Positions 39,550 through 48,954 of a stretch of 64,000 bases of DNA are shown one piece after another. The notes under the pieces are model-generated. The model saw only the letters and a program-made list of their open reading frames with translations. It was not told the origin of the DNA and ran no database searches. The position numbers were made by a program, and so were the translations under genes. Source of the DNA: Rhodanobacter sp. DHG33 (GTDB lineage Bacteria > Pseudomonadota > Gammaproteobacteria > Xanthomonadales > Rhodanobacteraceae); contig NZ_JACYXM010000004.1 in NCBI RefSeq assembly GCF_014843005.1, forward strand, positions 312,530-376,529, in the 5' to 3' direction. Each line of letters opens with the position of its first letter. Positions within the stretch are counted from its first letter, which is position 1.

Positions 39550-39592
39550 GTGCTTAGTGTAGCCGGGGAAGCTGAAGTTCAAGGTAACCGGA

Positions 39593-39605
39593 CCAAATTT
39601 TTTGG
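39593..39605. promoter_or_regulatory. CCAAA-TTT-TTTGG dyad in the divergent control region
   Basis: A perfect 5-bp hyphenated palindrome (13 bp) in an AT-rich pocket, just upstream of the -35 of the minus-strand RNA and about 100 bp before the cytochrome gene. Possible operator. Only the symmetry is seen. Confidence 0.3.
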
Positions 39606-39702
39606 ACCGATTCAGTTTTCAGCCAGCCATCCAACCATGGTCGTTCCAGAGGTTGGGATGATGGTGCGGCAATACAATGCCCTAATCCATAGGAAGGTCG
39701 TC

Positions 39703-40512
39703 ATGAAACTGCTGCTGCGCTGCTGCCTGCTCTGGCTGTCCCTGCCCCTGCTAGCCCACGCAGCGGATCTGCGTATCGACCTGGGCAAGGGCACAAAAAC
39801 CTGGAGCACCGCCCAGTTGCTCGCCCGCCCCGATGCGACCGAGGTGACGGTGCCGGGCGATGTGGCATTCCGCCGCACCATGCGCTATCGCGCCGTGCCG
39901 CTGCTCGCCCTGCTGCCCGGCCTGCGGGCGGACCAGCACCTGCAGTTCGTCGCCGCCGACGGCTTCACTGCCGAGATTCCTGCCACGGCGATCCTCAACC
40001 GGCAGGGTGCGCAGGCGTGGCTGGCGGTGGAAGATCCGGCGCGTCCGTGGCCTGCGCTGGCCGAAAATGCCAAGGGCGCTGGCCCGTTCTACCTGGTGTG
40101 GACGAACCCGCAGGCCGCACACATCGGCCCCGAGCAGTGGCCCTACCAGCTGGCCGCGATCCGGGCGCTTTCCGGGGTGGATGCGCGCTTCCCGGCCATC
40201 GTGCCCTCGGCCGATGCGTCCGCCGACGTGCGCCGCGGCTTCGACGTATTCAAGCGCACCTGCTTCGCCTGCCACACGTTGAACGGCGAGGGCGACGCGA
40301 AGCTGGGGCCGGATCTGAACCTGCCTTACAACCCGACGGAATATCTGTGCGCCGACCTGCTGCGCGGCTATATCCGCAACCCGCAGTCGCTGCGCCGCTG
40401 GCCGCAGGCGAAGATGCAGGGCTTCCCCACGCAGGAGTCACTCAGCGACGCCGATCTCGATGCGACACTGGACTATCTGCGCTACATGGCAAGGCACAAG
40501 GCCGTGCATTGA
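39703..40512 (+). CDS. Exported c-type cytochrome with N-terminal molybdo-oxidoreductase-like domain
   Basis: This 269-aa protein has a signal peptide (LLLRCCLLWLSLPLLAHA). The segment of about residues 20-175, with VPGDVAFRRTMRYRAVPLLALLPG and LVWTNPQ, resembles the small domain of molybdopterin-dependent oxidoreductases. A C-terminal class I cytochrome c domain has CFACH as haem site and a methionine in AKMQGFPTQ as probable axial ligand. It may carry electrons in the periplasm. AGGAAGG precedes ATG 39703, and TACAAT at 39673-39678 is a possible -10. Partner unknown. Confidence 0.75.
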   Translation: MKLLLRCCLLWLSLPLLAHAADLRIDLGKGTKTWSTAQLLARPDATEVTVPGDVAFRRTMRYRAVPLLALLPGLRADQHLQFVAADGFTAEIPATAILNRQGAQAWLAVEDPARPWPALAENAKGAGPFYLVWTNPQAAHIGPEQWPYQLAAIRALSGVDARFPAIVPSADASADVRRGFDVFKRTCFACHTLNGEGDAKLGPDLNLPYNPTEYLCADLLRGYIRNPQSLRRWPQAKMQGFPTQESLSDADLDATLDYLRYMARHKAVH

Positions 40513-40515
40513 ACT

Positions 40516-41583
40516 TCAAGGCAGTAGCGCCTTGAGCGCGGCATCGCGCGCCGCCTTGGGTTCGCTCGCAAGCTCGCGCACCCTGGCGTAGAACGCGGGC
40601 CACTGCGAACCGCCCTTGCGGAAGATCGCGTCGAAGGCCGGCGTCCATTGGTCGTACAGCCCGAACGGCAGCAATTGCGCGTTGTTGATCGGCCTGGCCA
40701 CCCACGCGTCGTAGTTATGCTCGTTCGGCCAGTTGGCATCGCGCCACTGGGCGTAGCGCTGGCGGAATGCGGCGATCTCGCGCTGCTTGCCCGCCTCCAT
40801 GGCCTCGGTGTCCGCACCGCTGGCATAGAGCTCCTGCAGACGGTCGCGCAGGTCCAGCACCAGTTTCGTGAAGCCGTCGTCCATCGCCTGCGCCCGCCCG
40901 TCGTCCGGCGACAGACCGCGCGAGGCGCGCCATTCGCGTAGGCCCTCGGTCTGCACGAAGGTGGCGAAGGATTCGTTGAACGCGGTGTCGCCCTTGGCGT
41001 AGATCAGCTGGTGCGCCAGTTCGTGGAAGATCGTGCTGGCCAGCTCGTCGTCATCCCAGCCCAGCATGGTGGAGAGGATGGGGTCGGCGAACCAGCCCAG
41101 CGTGGAGTACGCAGGGACGCCACCGACCCATACGTCGTCGCCCGCGCTGCGCAGGCGCGCCGCATCGGCCTTGGCGGCGGCCTCGCTGAACCAGCCGCGA
41201 TAGGCCACGCAGCCGGCGACGGGGAAGCAGTGGCGCACCGCATCCACCGAATAACGCGGGGTGGCGAACACGTTCCACACCACGTAGGAGCGGCGCAGAG
41301 CCACATAGGTGGTGTAGCTGCGGTTGTCGGGCAGCCCGAGATGGCGGCTGGCGAACCCGCGCGCGGCCAGCGCCAGCGACAGGCGCGCGGCGAGCTTCGG
41401 ATCGGTGGACGGATCCTGCAGCAGCTTGCGCACCGGCTGCCGCCGCAGCACCAATTCGCCCTGTCCGTGCACCGCCTGCGCGTAGTAACGGAGGCCGCTG
41501 CAGGCGCACAGCACGAGGCTCAGCATCGCAAACGCGAGGTATCCGGGACGGAAGCGGCGAACAAGGGCAAGGTGGCGGGGCAT
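40516..41583 (-). CDS. Putative zinc aminopeptidase (COG4324), lipoprotein
   Basis: This 355-aa protein has an N-terminal hydrophobic segment with lipobox-like LVLCACSGL. The HExxH site is in STIFHELAHQLIYAKGDTAFNESFATFVQ, with the downstream glutamate typical of gluzincins. WFADPILSTMLGWDD and RSYTTYVALRRSYVVWNVFAT are typical of COG4324. It is presumably anchored in the outer membrane and cleaves peptides in the periplasm. ATG 41583 is used; GTG 41607 is an alternative. It is convergent with the cytochrome gene. Confidence 0.82.
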   Translation of the reverse strand: MPRHLALVRRFRPGYLAFAMLSLVLCACSGLRYYAQAVHGQGELVLRRQPVRKLLQDPSTDPKLAARLSLALAARGFASRHLGLPDNRSYTTYVALRRSYVVWNVFATPRYSVDAVRHCFPVAGCVAYRGWFSEAAAKADAARLRSAGDDVWVGGVPAYSTLGWFADPILSTMLGWDDDELASTIFHELAHQLIYAKGDTAFNESFATFVQTEGLREWRASRGLSPDDGRAQAMDDGFTKLVLDLRDRLQELYASGADTEAMEAGKQREIAAFRQRYAQWRDANWPNEHNYDAWVARPINNAQLLPFGLYDQWTPAFDAIFRKGGSQWPAFYARVRELASEPKAARDAALKALLP

Positions 41584-41607
41584 CCCGCCATCATGCCCCA
41601 CGGACAC

Positions 41608-41982
41608 TCAGTGATGGTTACCGCCGGTATGGCCGCTCCAGTGCCCATGGCTGCCGCCGCCGACATGGCCGGGGCTGGGACCGCGGCCGCGCACATAGCC
41701 GCCGCCGCCATAGTGGCGATGGCCCCAGTGGTCGTACCACACGCCACCCACCACCACACCCGGCGCGTAGCAGCAGCCGTAGCCATAACCGCCGTACCAG
41801 CCGTCATAGCCGTACCAGCCCGGCGCGGCGTAGTAACCATCGCCATAGGCCGTGCTGTTGCCGTAATAGGCCGCACCGGCATACGCCGTGGGCCGCACGT
41901 AACCGTAACTCGGCTCGTAATAGCAGCCCGACAGCAGCGCAGTCAGCGCGACAAGGGCGAAAACACTCAACAGGCGTTTCAT
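41608..41982 (-). CDS. Gly/Tyr-rich lipoprotein
   Basis: This 124-aa protein has a lipoprotein signal (LVALTALLSGC). The mature part is dominated by Tyr and Gly (GYVRPTAYAGAAYYGNSTAY, WYGYDGWYGGYGYGCCYAPG) and ends with His/Gly-rich GGGSHGHWSGHTGGNHH. Such proteins are low-complexity cell-envelope components of unknown function. The His-rich tail could bind metal. Its stop lies 24 nt before the aminopeptidase start, so the two may be co-transcribed. Confidence 0.75.
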   Translation of the reverse strand: MKRLLSVFALVALTALLSGCYYEPSYGYVRPTAYAGAAYYGNSTAYGDGYYAAPGWYGYDGWYGGYGYGCCYAPGVVVGGVWYDHWGHRHYGGGGYVRGRGPSPGHVGGGSHGHWSGHTGGNHH

Positions 41983-42047
41983 GACGTGGCCTCCTCGGGA
42001 GACGATGGCTTCAGCCTGCTACCGGATGGTTGAACCGACGCTGATGC

Positions 42048-42656
42048 TCAGAATCGCGGCTGCAGCAGCTGACCGAGAAAATTCGACAGCACCAGGGGAG
42101 GATTCACCAGCACGGTGAACAGCACGCCATAAGCCGCGCCCCACAGGTGGGCGCTGTGGTTGACGCCGTCCATCCCGCGCTTGTCCATGTACATCGAATA
42201 GGCGGTGTAGAGCGCGGCGTAGATGATCGCCGGCATCGGGATCACGAACACGATGATGCGTTGCCATGGCCCTAGCAGCACGAAGCCGAACAGCACCGCC
42301 GACACGGCGCCCGAGGCACCCAGGCTGCGGTAGTTCGGATTGCCGCGATTCCTCAGGTAGGTAGGCAGGATCGAAACCACCAGGCCGCCGATGTAGAACA
42401 GCGCGAAACCGAACGCGCCCAACTGGCTGGTATAGAAACCCTCCATGTACCGCCCGAAGAAGAACAGCGTGAGCATGTTGAACAGCAGATGGCCGACATC
42501 CGCATGCACCAGGCCGTAGCTCACCAGCCGGTGATATTCCTTGTGGCGACTGATCGCCGGCGGCCACAGGATCAGGTCGTCCATCACCTTGCGGTTGTTG
42601 AAGGCGATGAACGAGACGACGCAGGTGATCGCGAGGATGATGAGGGTGGTCGACAT
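42048..42656 (-). CDS. Rhomboid-family intramembrane serine protease
   Basis: This 202-aa membrane protein has six predicted TM helices. The catalytic serine is in SLGASGAVSAVLFG and the histidine in NHSAHLWGAAYG. The motif HADVGHLLFNMLTLFFFG is the usual H-x4-N signature. It would cut TM substrates in the cytoplasmic membrane; the target is unknown. It is upstream of the Gly/Tyr-rich lipoprotein on the same strand. Confidence 0.92.
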   Translation of the reverse strand: MSTTLIILAITCVVSFIAFNNRKVMDDLILWPPAISRHKEYHRLVSYGLVHADVGHLLFNMLTLFFFGRYMEGFYTSQLGAFGFALFYIGGLVVSILPTYLRNRGNPNYRSLGASGAVSAVLFGFVLLGPWQRIIVFVIPMPAIIYAALYTAYSMYMDKRGMDGVNHSAHLWGAAYGVLFTVLVNPPLVLSNFLGQLLQPRF

Positions 42657-42784
42657 GAACGATTCCGCGCCCGGGCGATGAGGTGGCGGCATCTTGGCGG
42701 CAGCGCGGGCGCTTGTCGAATCCGGAACAAAACGGCTGCATGAACGGCGGACGCGACTATCATGCGCGCTCCCCCCACGAACCC

Positions 42785-43672
42785 ATGGCCATGCCCCTGC
42801 TTCGCTATCTTCATCTGGACGTCTTTGCGGCTACTCACGGCGGCGGCAACCACCTCGGCGTGGTGCTTGGCGCAGAGCACTGGAACAGCGAAGCGATGCA
42901 GCGCTTCGCACGCTGGACGGATCTCGTCGAAACCACTTTCCTGCTGCCGCCCGCCGATCCCTCGGCCAGTTACCGCGTGCGCATCTTTACCCCGCACAAG
43001 GAGATCCCGTTCGCCGGCCACCCTAGCGTGGGCAGCGCCCATGCGGCTCTGGAATGCGGGCTGGCACAGCCCGTCGATGGGTTGCTGTGGCAGGAATGCG
43101 GCGCCGGCGTGCTGCCGCTGCGCGTGGAAGGCGCTGGCGCGGATCGCTGCCTGCTGCTGCAGTCCCCCGGCGAACGCGTGCTGAAAACCGGTCGCGACGT
43201 GCATCCGCTGCTCGCTGCCGCACTGGCCGGCATCGGCGGAGGCAGGCTGCCGCCCGCGCTGGTGGATGGCGGCCGGCGCTGGTGGATGGCGGAGGTGGAG
43301 GACGAAGCCGCGCTGCGCGCATGGAACCCCGACCACAGCGCCATCGGCGCGCTGGCCCGTGCCAGCGACAGCATGGGCCTGTGCGCGTTCGCACGCAGCG
43401 CACATTCCGACTATCAGCTGGTGGTGCGCGCTTTCCCCGCCGGCGTGGGCATCGTCGAAGATCCCGCCTCCGGCGCCGCCAATGGCCTGATCGCCGCGTA
43501 CATCGCACAAGCCGAACCGCACGGCGCGCTGGCCGGCGGCTACGTGGTGAGCCAGGGGCGCGAGATCGGCCACGATGCCCAGCTCGTCGTCCGCATCGTG
43601 GATGGCACGGTATGGGTCGGCGGCCGTACCCACACCATCGTCGACGGCGCGCTGCACTGGAACGCAGCGTGA
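42785..43672 (+). CDS. PhzF-family isomerase/epimerase
   Basis: This 295-aa protein has the PhzF fold: [16 protein letters not shown] at the N-terminus, the catalytic glutamate in [32 protein letters not shown] and [16 protein letters not shown]. Homologues isomerise small molecules such as the phenazine precursor, but most have unknown substrates, and no phenazine genes are here. Its stop overlaps the GTG of the next gene. Confidence 0.88.
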   Translation: MAMPLLRYLHLDVFAATHGGGNHLGVVLGAEHWNSEAMQRFARWTDLVETTFLLPPADPSASYRVRIFTPHKEIPFAGHPSVGSAHAALECGLAQPVDGLLWQECGAGVLPLRVEGAGADRCLLLQSPGERVLKTGRDVHPLLAAALAGIGGGRLPPALVDGGRRWWMAEVEDEAALRAWNPDHSAIGALARASDSMGLCAFARSAHSDYQLVVRAFPAGVGIVEDPASGAANGLIAAYIAQAEPHGALAGGYVVSQGREIGHDAQLVVRIVDGTVWVGGRTHTIVDGALHWNAA

Positions 43673-44124
43673 GCGGGACGGCGCAGATCCTGGTCGACGC
43701 CGACGCCTGCCCGGTGCCGATCAAGGAAATCCTGTTCCGCGCCGCCGAGCGCGAACAGGTGATGGTGACGCTGGTGGCGAATCAGTATCTGCGCACGCCG
43801 CCGTCCCGCTTCATCCGCGCGGTGCAGGTGCCCGGCGGCTTCGATGTGGCGGATCACGAGATCGCCCGCCGCGTGAACGCCGGCGACCTCGTCGTCACGC
43901 AGGACATTCCGCTGGCCGCCGCCGTCATCGAGAAAGGCGCATTGGCGCTGGATCCGCGCGGCGCGCTGCACACGCCCGACACCATCGCCCAGCGCCTGAC
44001 CATGCGCAATTTCATGGACGAACTGCGCGGCGCCGGGGTCGACACCGGCGGCCACGCGCCATTCCATGCGCGCGACAAACAGGCCTTCGCGAACCAGTTG
44101 GACCGCTGGCTGCGCCAGCGCTAA
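43669..44124 (+). CDS. UPF0178 (YaiI/DUF188) protein
   Basis: This 151-aa protein starts at a GTG overlapping the PhzF stop (GTGA). The signature [22 protein letters not shown] and [23 protein letters not shown] is that of YaiI/YqxD, a PIN-like fold of unknown role. Its TAA and the TAG of the next, convergent gene overlap by three bases. Confidence 0.9.
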   Translation: MSGTAQILVDADACPVPIKEILFRAAEREQVMVTLVANQYLRTPPSRFIRAVQVPGGFDVADHEIARRVNAGDLVVTQDIPLAAAVIEKGALALDPRGALHTPDTIAQRLTMRNFMDELRGAGVDTGGHAPFHARDKQAFANQLDRWLRQR

Positions 44125-45008
44125 CACCCGCGTTCGTCGAGCCGCGCGCGCCGCGCCGCCACTTGCGACAGTACCGACCAGTCCACATCCTCGTCGCCCG
44201 CGGCCAAGGCCTCCAGCAGGCTATCGCGCAGCACCCCGGCAAACGGTAGCGGCACCCGCGCCGCCTCGCCGGCGCGCAGCGCCAGTCCCACGTCCTTGTA
44301 GCCCAACGGCAATGCGAAGCCCGCCGGCTTGAAGCGCTGCGCGGCGATCAGTGCCGCATAACCCTGGTAAGCCGGCGCGGCGAACAGCGTGCCGGTCATC
44401 ACTTCGAGGAAATCCGCTGCGCTGATGCCATGTGCGCGCACCAGCGCGGATGCCTCGGCCATGCTTTCAATCGCCGTCGCCAGCATGAAATTGCCCGCGA
44501 TTTTCGCCACGTTGGCACGCTCCGGCGCGTCGCCCAGCGGCCATACGCGGCTGCCCATCGCATCCAGCAGCGGGCGCACGCGCTCGACGGCCTGCGTCTC
44601 GCCAGCAGCAAGGATGTTGAGCTTGCCGGCAGCGGCGACGTCTGGCCGTCCGAACACCGGCGCGGCGACGTAACCCACGTCGCGCGCGGCATGCCTGTGC
44701 GCCAATTCCCTCGCCAGCTCCACCGACACCGTCGCGTGGTTCACGTGCACGGTGCCGGGCACCATGGCGCCGAGCACGCCGCCGTCGAGGATCACGCCAC
44801 GCACCGCATCATCGTTCGCCAGCATGCTCAGTACGGCATCGCCATGCGCCGCGTCGGCAGGTGTCGAAGCCACCACGGCCCCCAGCGCCGCCAGCGGCCT
44901 CGCCGCGGCCGGCGAACGGTTCCACACCGTCACTTCATGCCCTGCCTTGAGCAGATTCGTCGCCATCGCGGCGCCCATCGCGCCAAGGCCGAGAAAACCG
45001 ATTTTCAT
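44121..45008 (-). CDS. Beta-hydroxyacid dehydrogenase (3-hydroxyisobutyrate dehydrogenase type)
   Basis: This 295-aa oxidoreductase has the Rossmann motif [24 protein letters not shown]. The catalytic lysine is in [11 protein letters not shown], and the substrate loop region is [15 protein letters not shown]. It belongs to the 3-hydroxyisobutyrate/tartronate semialdehyde/glyoxylate reductase family. WNRSP at the end of beta-2 suggests NADP preference. The substrate cannot be told from sequence. It is downstream of the flavoprotein gene on the same strand. Confidence 0.88.
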   Translation of the reverse strand: MKIGFLGLGAMGAAMATNLLKAGHEVTVWNRSPAAARPLAALGAVVASTPADAAHGDAVLSMLANDDAVRGVILDGGVLGAMVPGTVHVNHATVSVELARELAHRHAARDVGYVAAPVFGRPDVAAAGKLNILAAGETQAVERVRPLLDAMGSRVWPLGDAPERANVAKIAGNFMLATAIESMAEASALVRAHGISAADFLEVMTGTLFAAPAYQGYAALIAAQRFKPAGFALPLGYKDVGLALRAGEAARVPLPFAGVLRDSLLEALAAGDEDVDWSVLSQVAARRARLDERGC

Positions 45009-45082
45009 GAGCTGCACTCCAAGGATGGGATCATCCATGCAGTGGAACATCCCTGACGTTCAGCCACCGCGAAACCGCGTCG

Positions 45083-46261
45083 TCACGCCACCTCACCCGC
45101 CGCATGCCCCGAGGCCCAGGCCCACTGGAAGTTGTAGCCGCCCAGCCAACCGGTGACGTCGACCACTTCGCCGATGAAGTACAAACCGGATACCCGCTTC
45201 GATTGCATGGTGCTGGAGGAGAGGCCGTCGGTATCCACGCCACCCAGGGTGACCTCGGCAGTGCGATAGCCTTCGGTACCGCTGGCCACCACGGGCCAGT
45301 CGTGCAGTTGCCGCCCGATCTCGCGCAGTTCGGCGTCGCGGTACTGGCGCATGGGACGGCTAGGAAACCACTGCTCGCATAGGCGATGCGCGAGACGCTT
45401 GGGCAAGGCATCGGCCAGCACGTTCCTTAGCTCGGCCGCCGGGTGCGCGGCGCGCTGCGCCAGCAGCCAATCGCCCAGGTCCACATCGGGCGCGAGATCG
45501 AGCCGCAGGTCGTCGCCCGGCTGCCAGTACGAGGAAATCTGCAGGATGGACGGCCCGCTCAGGCCGCGATGGGTGAACAGCAGACCCGCACGGAAGGCGC
45601 GCTTGCCTACCCGCGCCTCGGCCGCCGGCAGCGCCACGCCGGCGAGATCGGCGTAATGCTCCTGGTGCTTGCCGCTCAGGGTCAGCGGCACCAGCGCGGC
45701 TCGCACGGGCAACACGGCATGGCCGAACTGGCGCGCCAGCTCGTAGCCGAAGCCGGTGGCGCCCATGCTGGGGATGGACAGGCCGCCCGTCGCCACCACC
45801 AGCGACTCCGCATGTACCTCGCCGTGCGCGGTGAGCACGGCGAAGCCCGTGTCCGTCTTGCGCACGCGCTCGACGCCACAGTTGGCCTCGATGCGTACAC
45901 CGGCGTCGGCGCACTCGTCGAGCAGCAGGCGCACGATCTGCTTCGACGAGTCGTCGCAGAACAGCTGCCCCAGCTCTTTCTCGTGGTAGGCGATGCCGTG
46001 CTTCTCCACCAGTTCGATGAAGTCCGCCGGCGTATAACGCGCCAGCGCGGACTTGGCGAAATGCGGGTTGGCGCTGAGGTAGTTCGCGGGCGATGCGCCG
46101 GTATTGGTGAAGTTGCACCGCCCGCCGCCGGACATCAGGATCTTCTTGCCGACGCGGTTGGCATGGTCGACCACCAGCACATGGCGGCCGCGTTGCCCAG
46201 CGGTGATCGCGCACATAAGCCCCGCGGCGCCGGCGCCGACGATCAGCACATCCGTTTTCAC
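45083..46261 (-). CDS. FAD-dependent oxidoreductase, HI0933/BaiN family
   Basis: This 392-aa flavoprotein has the FAD-binding VLIVGAGAAGLMCAITAGQRGR at the N-terminus, then KKILMSGGGRCNFTN, the HI0933 signature, and YFIGEVVDVTGWLGGYNFQWAWASGHAAG at the C-terminus. The family is mostly uncharacterised; BaiN acts in bile-acid reduction in other bacteria. GTG 46261 was chosen for its GGGAG binding site; an ATG ten codons upstream is possible. It is divergent from yajQ. Confidence 0.9.
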   Translation of the reverse strand: MKTDVLIVGAGAAGLMCAITAGQRGRHVLVVDHANRVGKKILMSGGGRCNFTNTGASPANYLSANPHFAKSALARYTPADFIELVEKHGIAYHEKELGQLFCDDSSKQIVRLLLDECADAGVRIEANCGVERVRKTDTGFAVLTAHGEVHAESLVVATGGLSIPSMGATGFGYELARQFGHAVLPVRAALVPLTLSGKHQEHYADLAGVALPAAEARVGKRAFRAGLLFTHRGLSGPSILQISSYWQPGDDLRLDLAPDVDLGDWLLAQRAAHPAAELRNVLADALPKRLAHRLCEQWFPSRPMRQYRDAELREIGRQLHDWPVVASGTEGYRTAEVTLGGVDTDGLSSSTMQSKRVSGLYFIGEVVDVTGWLGGYNFQWAWASGHAAGEVA

Positions 46262-46338
46262 CCGGCCACTCCCGCCATGCAAGGCGCGCATTATTGCATC
46301 GCGTACACTTTGCGCCTTCCCACCTGCGAGCCTTCGCC

Positions 46339-46821
46339 ATGCCCTCCTTCGACGTGATTTCCGAAGTCGACAAGCACGAACTGACCAACGCCGTGGACCA
46401 GGCCAACCGCGAGCTGGCGAACCGCTTCGATTTCAAGGGTTCGGACGCGAAGTTCGCGCTGGAGAAGTCCGAGATCCTGCTCACCGCGCCCAGCGACTTC
46501 CAGCTGCAGCAGATGCTGGACATCCTGCGCGGCCGGCTCACCACGCGGAAGATCGACATCCGCGCGCTGGACATCGGCGAGGTGGAAACCAACCTCGCCG
46601 GCGCGCGGCAGAAGATCACCGTGAAGCAGGGTATCGAGCAGCCGGTGGCGAAGAAGCTGGTGGCCACGCTGAAGGAGGCCAAGCTCAAGGTCGAGGCGCA
46701 GATCAACGGCGACAAGCTGCGTGTCACCGGCAAGAAGCGCGACGACCTCCAGGACGCGATGGCGGTGCTGCGCAAGGCCGACGTGGAACTGCCGCTGCAG
46801 TTCGACAACCTGCGGGACTGA
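46339..46821 (+). CDS. yajQ: YajQ-family cyclic-di-GMP-binding protein
   Basis: This 160-aa protein starts MPSFDVISEVDKHELTNAVDQ and carries NRFDFKGSDAKFALE and KKLVATLKEAKLKVEAQINGDKLRVTGKKRDDLQ, all diagnostic of YajQ. In Xanthomonas a YajQ protein binds c-di-GMP and changes transcription of virulence genes through an LysR partner. This window has three GGDEF proteins, so a matching signal exists, but no direct link is shown. Confidence 0.95.
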   Translation: MPSFDVISEVDKHELTNAVDQANRELANRFDFKGSDAKFALEKSEILLTAPSDFQLQQMLDILRGRLTTRKIDIRALDIGEVETNLAGARQKITVKQGIEQPVAKKLVATLKEAKLKVEAQINGDKLRVTGKKRDDLQDAMAVLRKADVELPLQFDNLRD

Positions 46822-46841
46822 TCGCCCGCAGGCCTGCGCTG

Positions 46842-47531
46842 CTACCCACCCATCCCCGCCACGATGTTCACCGTGATCGCGATGATGAACACGTTGAAGA
46901 AGAATGCGATCACGCTGTGCAGCAGGGCCACGCGGCGCAGGTAGCGGCTGCTGATCTGCACGTCGGAGACCTGGAAGGTCATGCCGATCACGATGGCGAA
47001 GTAGGCAAAGTCCCAGTAGTCGGGCTCGGGGGTGTCGGGGAATTCCAGCCCGGAATGCTTCTCGCCGAAGTCGCCGTAGAAGCCGTGCGCGTAATGCAGC
47101 GCAAACATGATGTTGAGGAAAAGCCAGCTCAGCACCACGCTGAGCGCGCCCACGCCCAGCGCGGGCAGGCCGCCGCCTTTCGCGGCATGCAGTTCGGTGC
47201 CCAGCGCCACCAGCACCACGCCGGAGAGCACCACCGCGCTCCACAGCACGCCCCAGCGCCCGGTGTCCTGCGCCTTCGCCTGCAGGCGCATGCGCGCGGG
47301 CGTGGATTTGTTGAACAGGCGCGCCAGTGCGAACAGGTAGACCACTGCAGCCAGGTCGAAGCCGAGCAGGATCGCCGTGGCCACGCGCAGGCCCAGCAGC
47401 ATCAGCACGGTGCCCGTGACCAGGAAAATCGCGAACGACACGCTGAGCCGCGGCCGCGCCGTCACGTAGCGGAAAGGCCGCCAGCGCCGCGCCTTGGTTG
47501 CGCCGTTCGTGCCCGATGCCCCGCCGTTCAT
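46842..47531 (-). CDS. DUF1345 membrane protein
   Basis: This 229-aa protein has five to six TM helices and the DUF1345 signature YAHGFYGDFGEKHSGLEFPD followed by PDYWDFAYFAIVIGMTFQVSDVQISSR. Function unknown. Its ATG overlaps the stop of the small acetyltransferase gene upstream (ATGA), so the two are co-translated. Confidence 0.87.
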   Translation of the reverse strand: MNGGASGTNGATKARRWRPFRYVTARPRLSVSFAIFLVTGTVLMLLGLRVATAILLGFDLAAVVYLFALARLFNKSTPARMRLQAKAQDTGRWGVLWSAVVLSGVVLVALGTELHAAKGGGLPALGVGALSVVLSWLFLNIMFALHYAHGFYGDFGEKHSGLEFPDTPEPDYWDFAYFAIVIGMTFQVSDVQISSRYLRRVALLHSVIAFFFNVFIIAITVNIVAGMGG

Positions 47532-47803
47532 GCGCGCAACTCCGCGTAGTCGGGGTGCCGTTCCAGCCAGACCGCGGCATACGAGCAGGCAGGCCGCACC
47601 TTCCAGCCTTCCGCGCGCGCGAACTCCATTGCCGCACGGACCAGCTCGCCGGCCACGCCACGGCCGCCTACCGCCGCCGGCACCCCGGTGTGGGTGATCG
47701 TCAACGTGCCGTCGCCGAGCATGTAATCGAGCACGCAATGCGCGCCTTCCACTCTTACCTCGAAGCGGTGCGTGGCCCGATCATGCCGAATGTCGAGATG
47801 CAT
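47528..47803 (-). CDS. YjdJ-type small GNAT acetyltransferase
   Basis: This 91-aa protein is a minimal GNAT domain. ITHTGVPAAVGGRGVAGELV is the acetyl-CoA loop, and CSYAAVWLERHPDY is the C-terminal motif typical of the COG2388 branch. ATG 47803 is chosen because GGAGAACAGC sits directly upstream; 47815 and 47830 are possible. Substrate unknown. Confidence 0.85.
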   Translation of the reverse strand: MHLDIRHDRATHRFEVRVEGAHCVLDYMLGDGTLTITHTGVPAAVGGRGVAGELVRAAMEFARAEGWKVRPACSYAAVWLERHPDYAELRA

Positions 47804-47839
47804 GCTGTTCTCCATGAACGATGCCGCCAAGCATACGCG

Positions 47840-48919
47840 TCAGGCCGCCAGCTCGTCCCGCGCCAGTTCGCGGCGTCGGCGCACGGCCGCGGCCAGCCGT
47901 TCCAGCACGCACACCGAATCGTCCCAGCCGATGCAGCCGTCGGTGATGCTCTGGCCGTAGACCAGCGGATGATCTGGTAGCAGCTCCTGGCGGCCACCGA
48001 CCAGGTGGCTCTCCACCATCGCACCCACGATGCGCGACTCGCCCGCCTCGAGCTGGGCGGCGATAGCGGCCACCACGCGCGGCTGGTTCTCGGGATTCTT
48101 GCCGCTGTTGGCGTGGCTGGCGTCGATCATCACCCGCGGCGGCAAACCGGCCTTGCCGATCTCGGTGCAGGCGGCCTCGACGCTGGCCGCGTCGTAGTTG
48201 GGCACTTTGCCGCCGCGCAGGATCACGTGGCAGTCGCGGTTGCCGCTGGTGGCGGCGATGGCGGCCTGCCCCTGCTTGGTCACCGCGAGGAAATGGTGCG
48301 GATGCGAGGCGGCCTGCACCGCGTCCAGCGCGATCTTCACGTTGCCGTCGGTGCCGTTCTTGAAGCCCACCGGGCAGGACAGCCCGGAAGCCAGCTCGCG
48401 GTGCACCTGGCTCTCGGTGGTGCGCGCACCGATGGCGCCCCAGGCCACCAGGTCCGCGAGATACTGCGGCGAGATGATGTCGAGGAATTCGCAGCCCGCC
48501 GGCATGCCCAGCGCGTTGATGTCGCACAGCAGCTTGCGCGCGACGCGCAGGCCTTTATTGATCTGGAAGCTGCCGTCGAGATCCGGATCGTTGATGAGCC
48601 CCTTCCAGCCCACCGTGGTGCGCGGCTTCTCGAAGTACACGCGCATCACGATTTCCAGCTCGCCGCCCAGCCGCCTGCGCTGCTCCGCCAGCCGCTGCGC
48701 ATAGTCCAGCGCCGCGCGTGGATCGTGGATGGAGCACGGGCCGATCACTACCGCGAGGCGGTCGTCCGTGCCTTCGAGGATGCGATGCAGTGCCGTGCGC
48801 GCATGCCCCACGGTGTCCAGCATGGCGTCGGTGGCGGGGCACTCGTCCATCACCTCGACGGGCGTGGCAAGCGGCTGGATGCTGCGGATGCGCAGGTCAT
48901 CGGTGGAAACGTGGGACAT
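47840..48919 (-). CDS. aroG: 3-deoxy-7-phosphoheptulonate synthase, class I
   Basis: This 359-aa enzyme condenses phosphoenolpyruvate and erythrose 4-phosphate, the first step of the shikimate pathway. Motifs are VIGPCSIHDP, VYFEKPRTTVGWKGLINDP, SFQINKGL, the SQVHRELASGL segment, KNGTDGN, and DASHANSGK with SITDGCIGWDDS, all of the AroF/G/H class. Its 5' region contains an aromatic leader peptide and a terminator, so expression is probably set by transcription attenuation in addition to feedback inhibition. Which aromatic amino acid inhibits the enzyme cannot be read from the sequence. Confidence 0.96.
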   Translation of the reverse strand: MSHVSTDDLRIRSIQPLATPVEVMDECPATDAMLDTVGHARTALHRILEGTDDRLAVVIGPCSIHDPRAALDYAQRLAEQRRRLGGELEIVMRVYFEKPRTTVGWKGLINDPDLDGSFQINKGLRVARKLLCDINALGMPAGCEFLDIISPQYLADLVAWGAIGARTTESQVHRELASGLSCPVGFKNGTDGNVKIALDAVQAASHPHHFLAVTKQGQAAIAATSGNRDCHVILRGGKVPNYDAASVEAACTEIGKAGLPPRVMIDASHANSGKNPENQPRVVAAIAAQLEAGESRIVGAMVESHLVGGRQELLPDHPLVYGQSITDGCIGWDDSVCVLERLAAAVRRRRELARDELAA

Positions 48920-48954
48920 GGCGGCGGCTCCTCGTGTGGGGTGCGGCGGCCATG

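Noticed and set aside
39421-39560. Known NAD-I or NAD-II riboswitch upstream of pncB
   Set aside because: I could not match the consensus of either class by eye; only the terminator and two small hairpins are clear.
46122-46821. Long plus-strand frame from about 46104 across yajQ
   Set aside because: It is out of frame with yajQ and its protein is Arg/Gly/Ala low complexity; yajQ itself is unmistakable.
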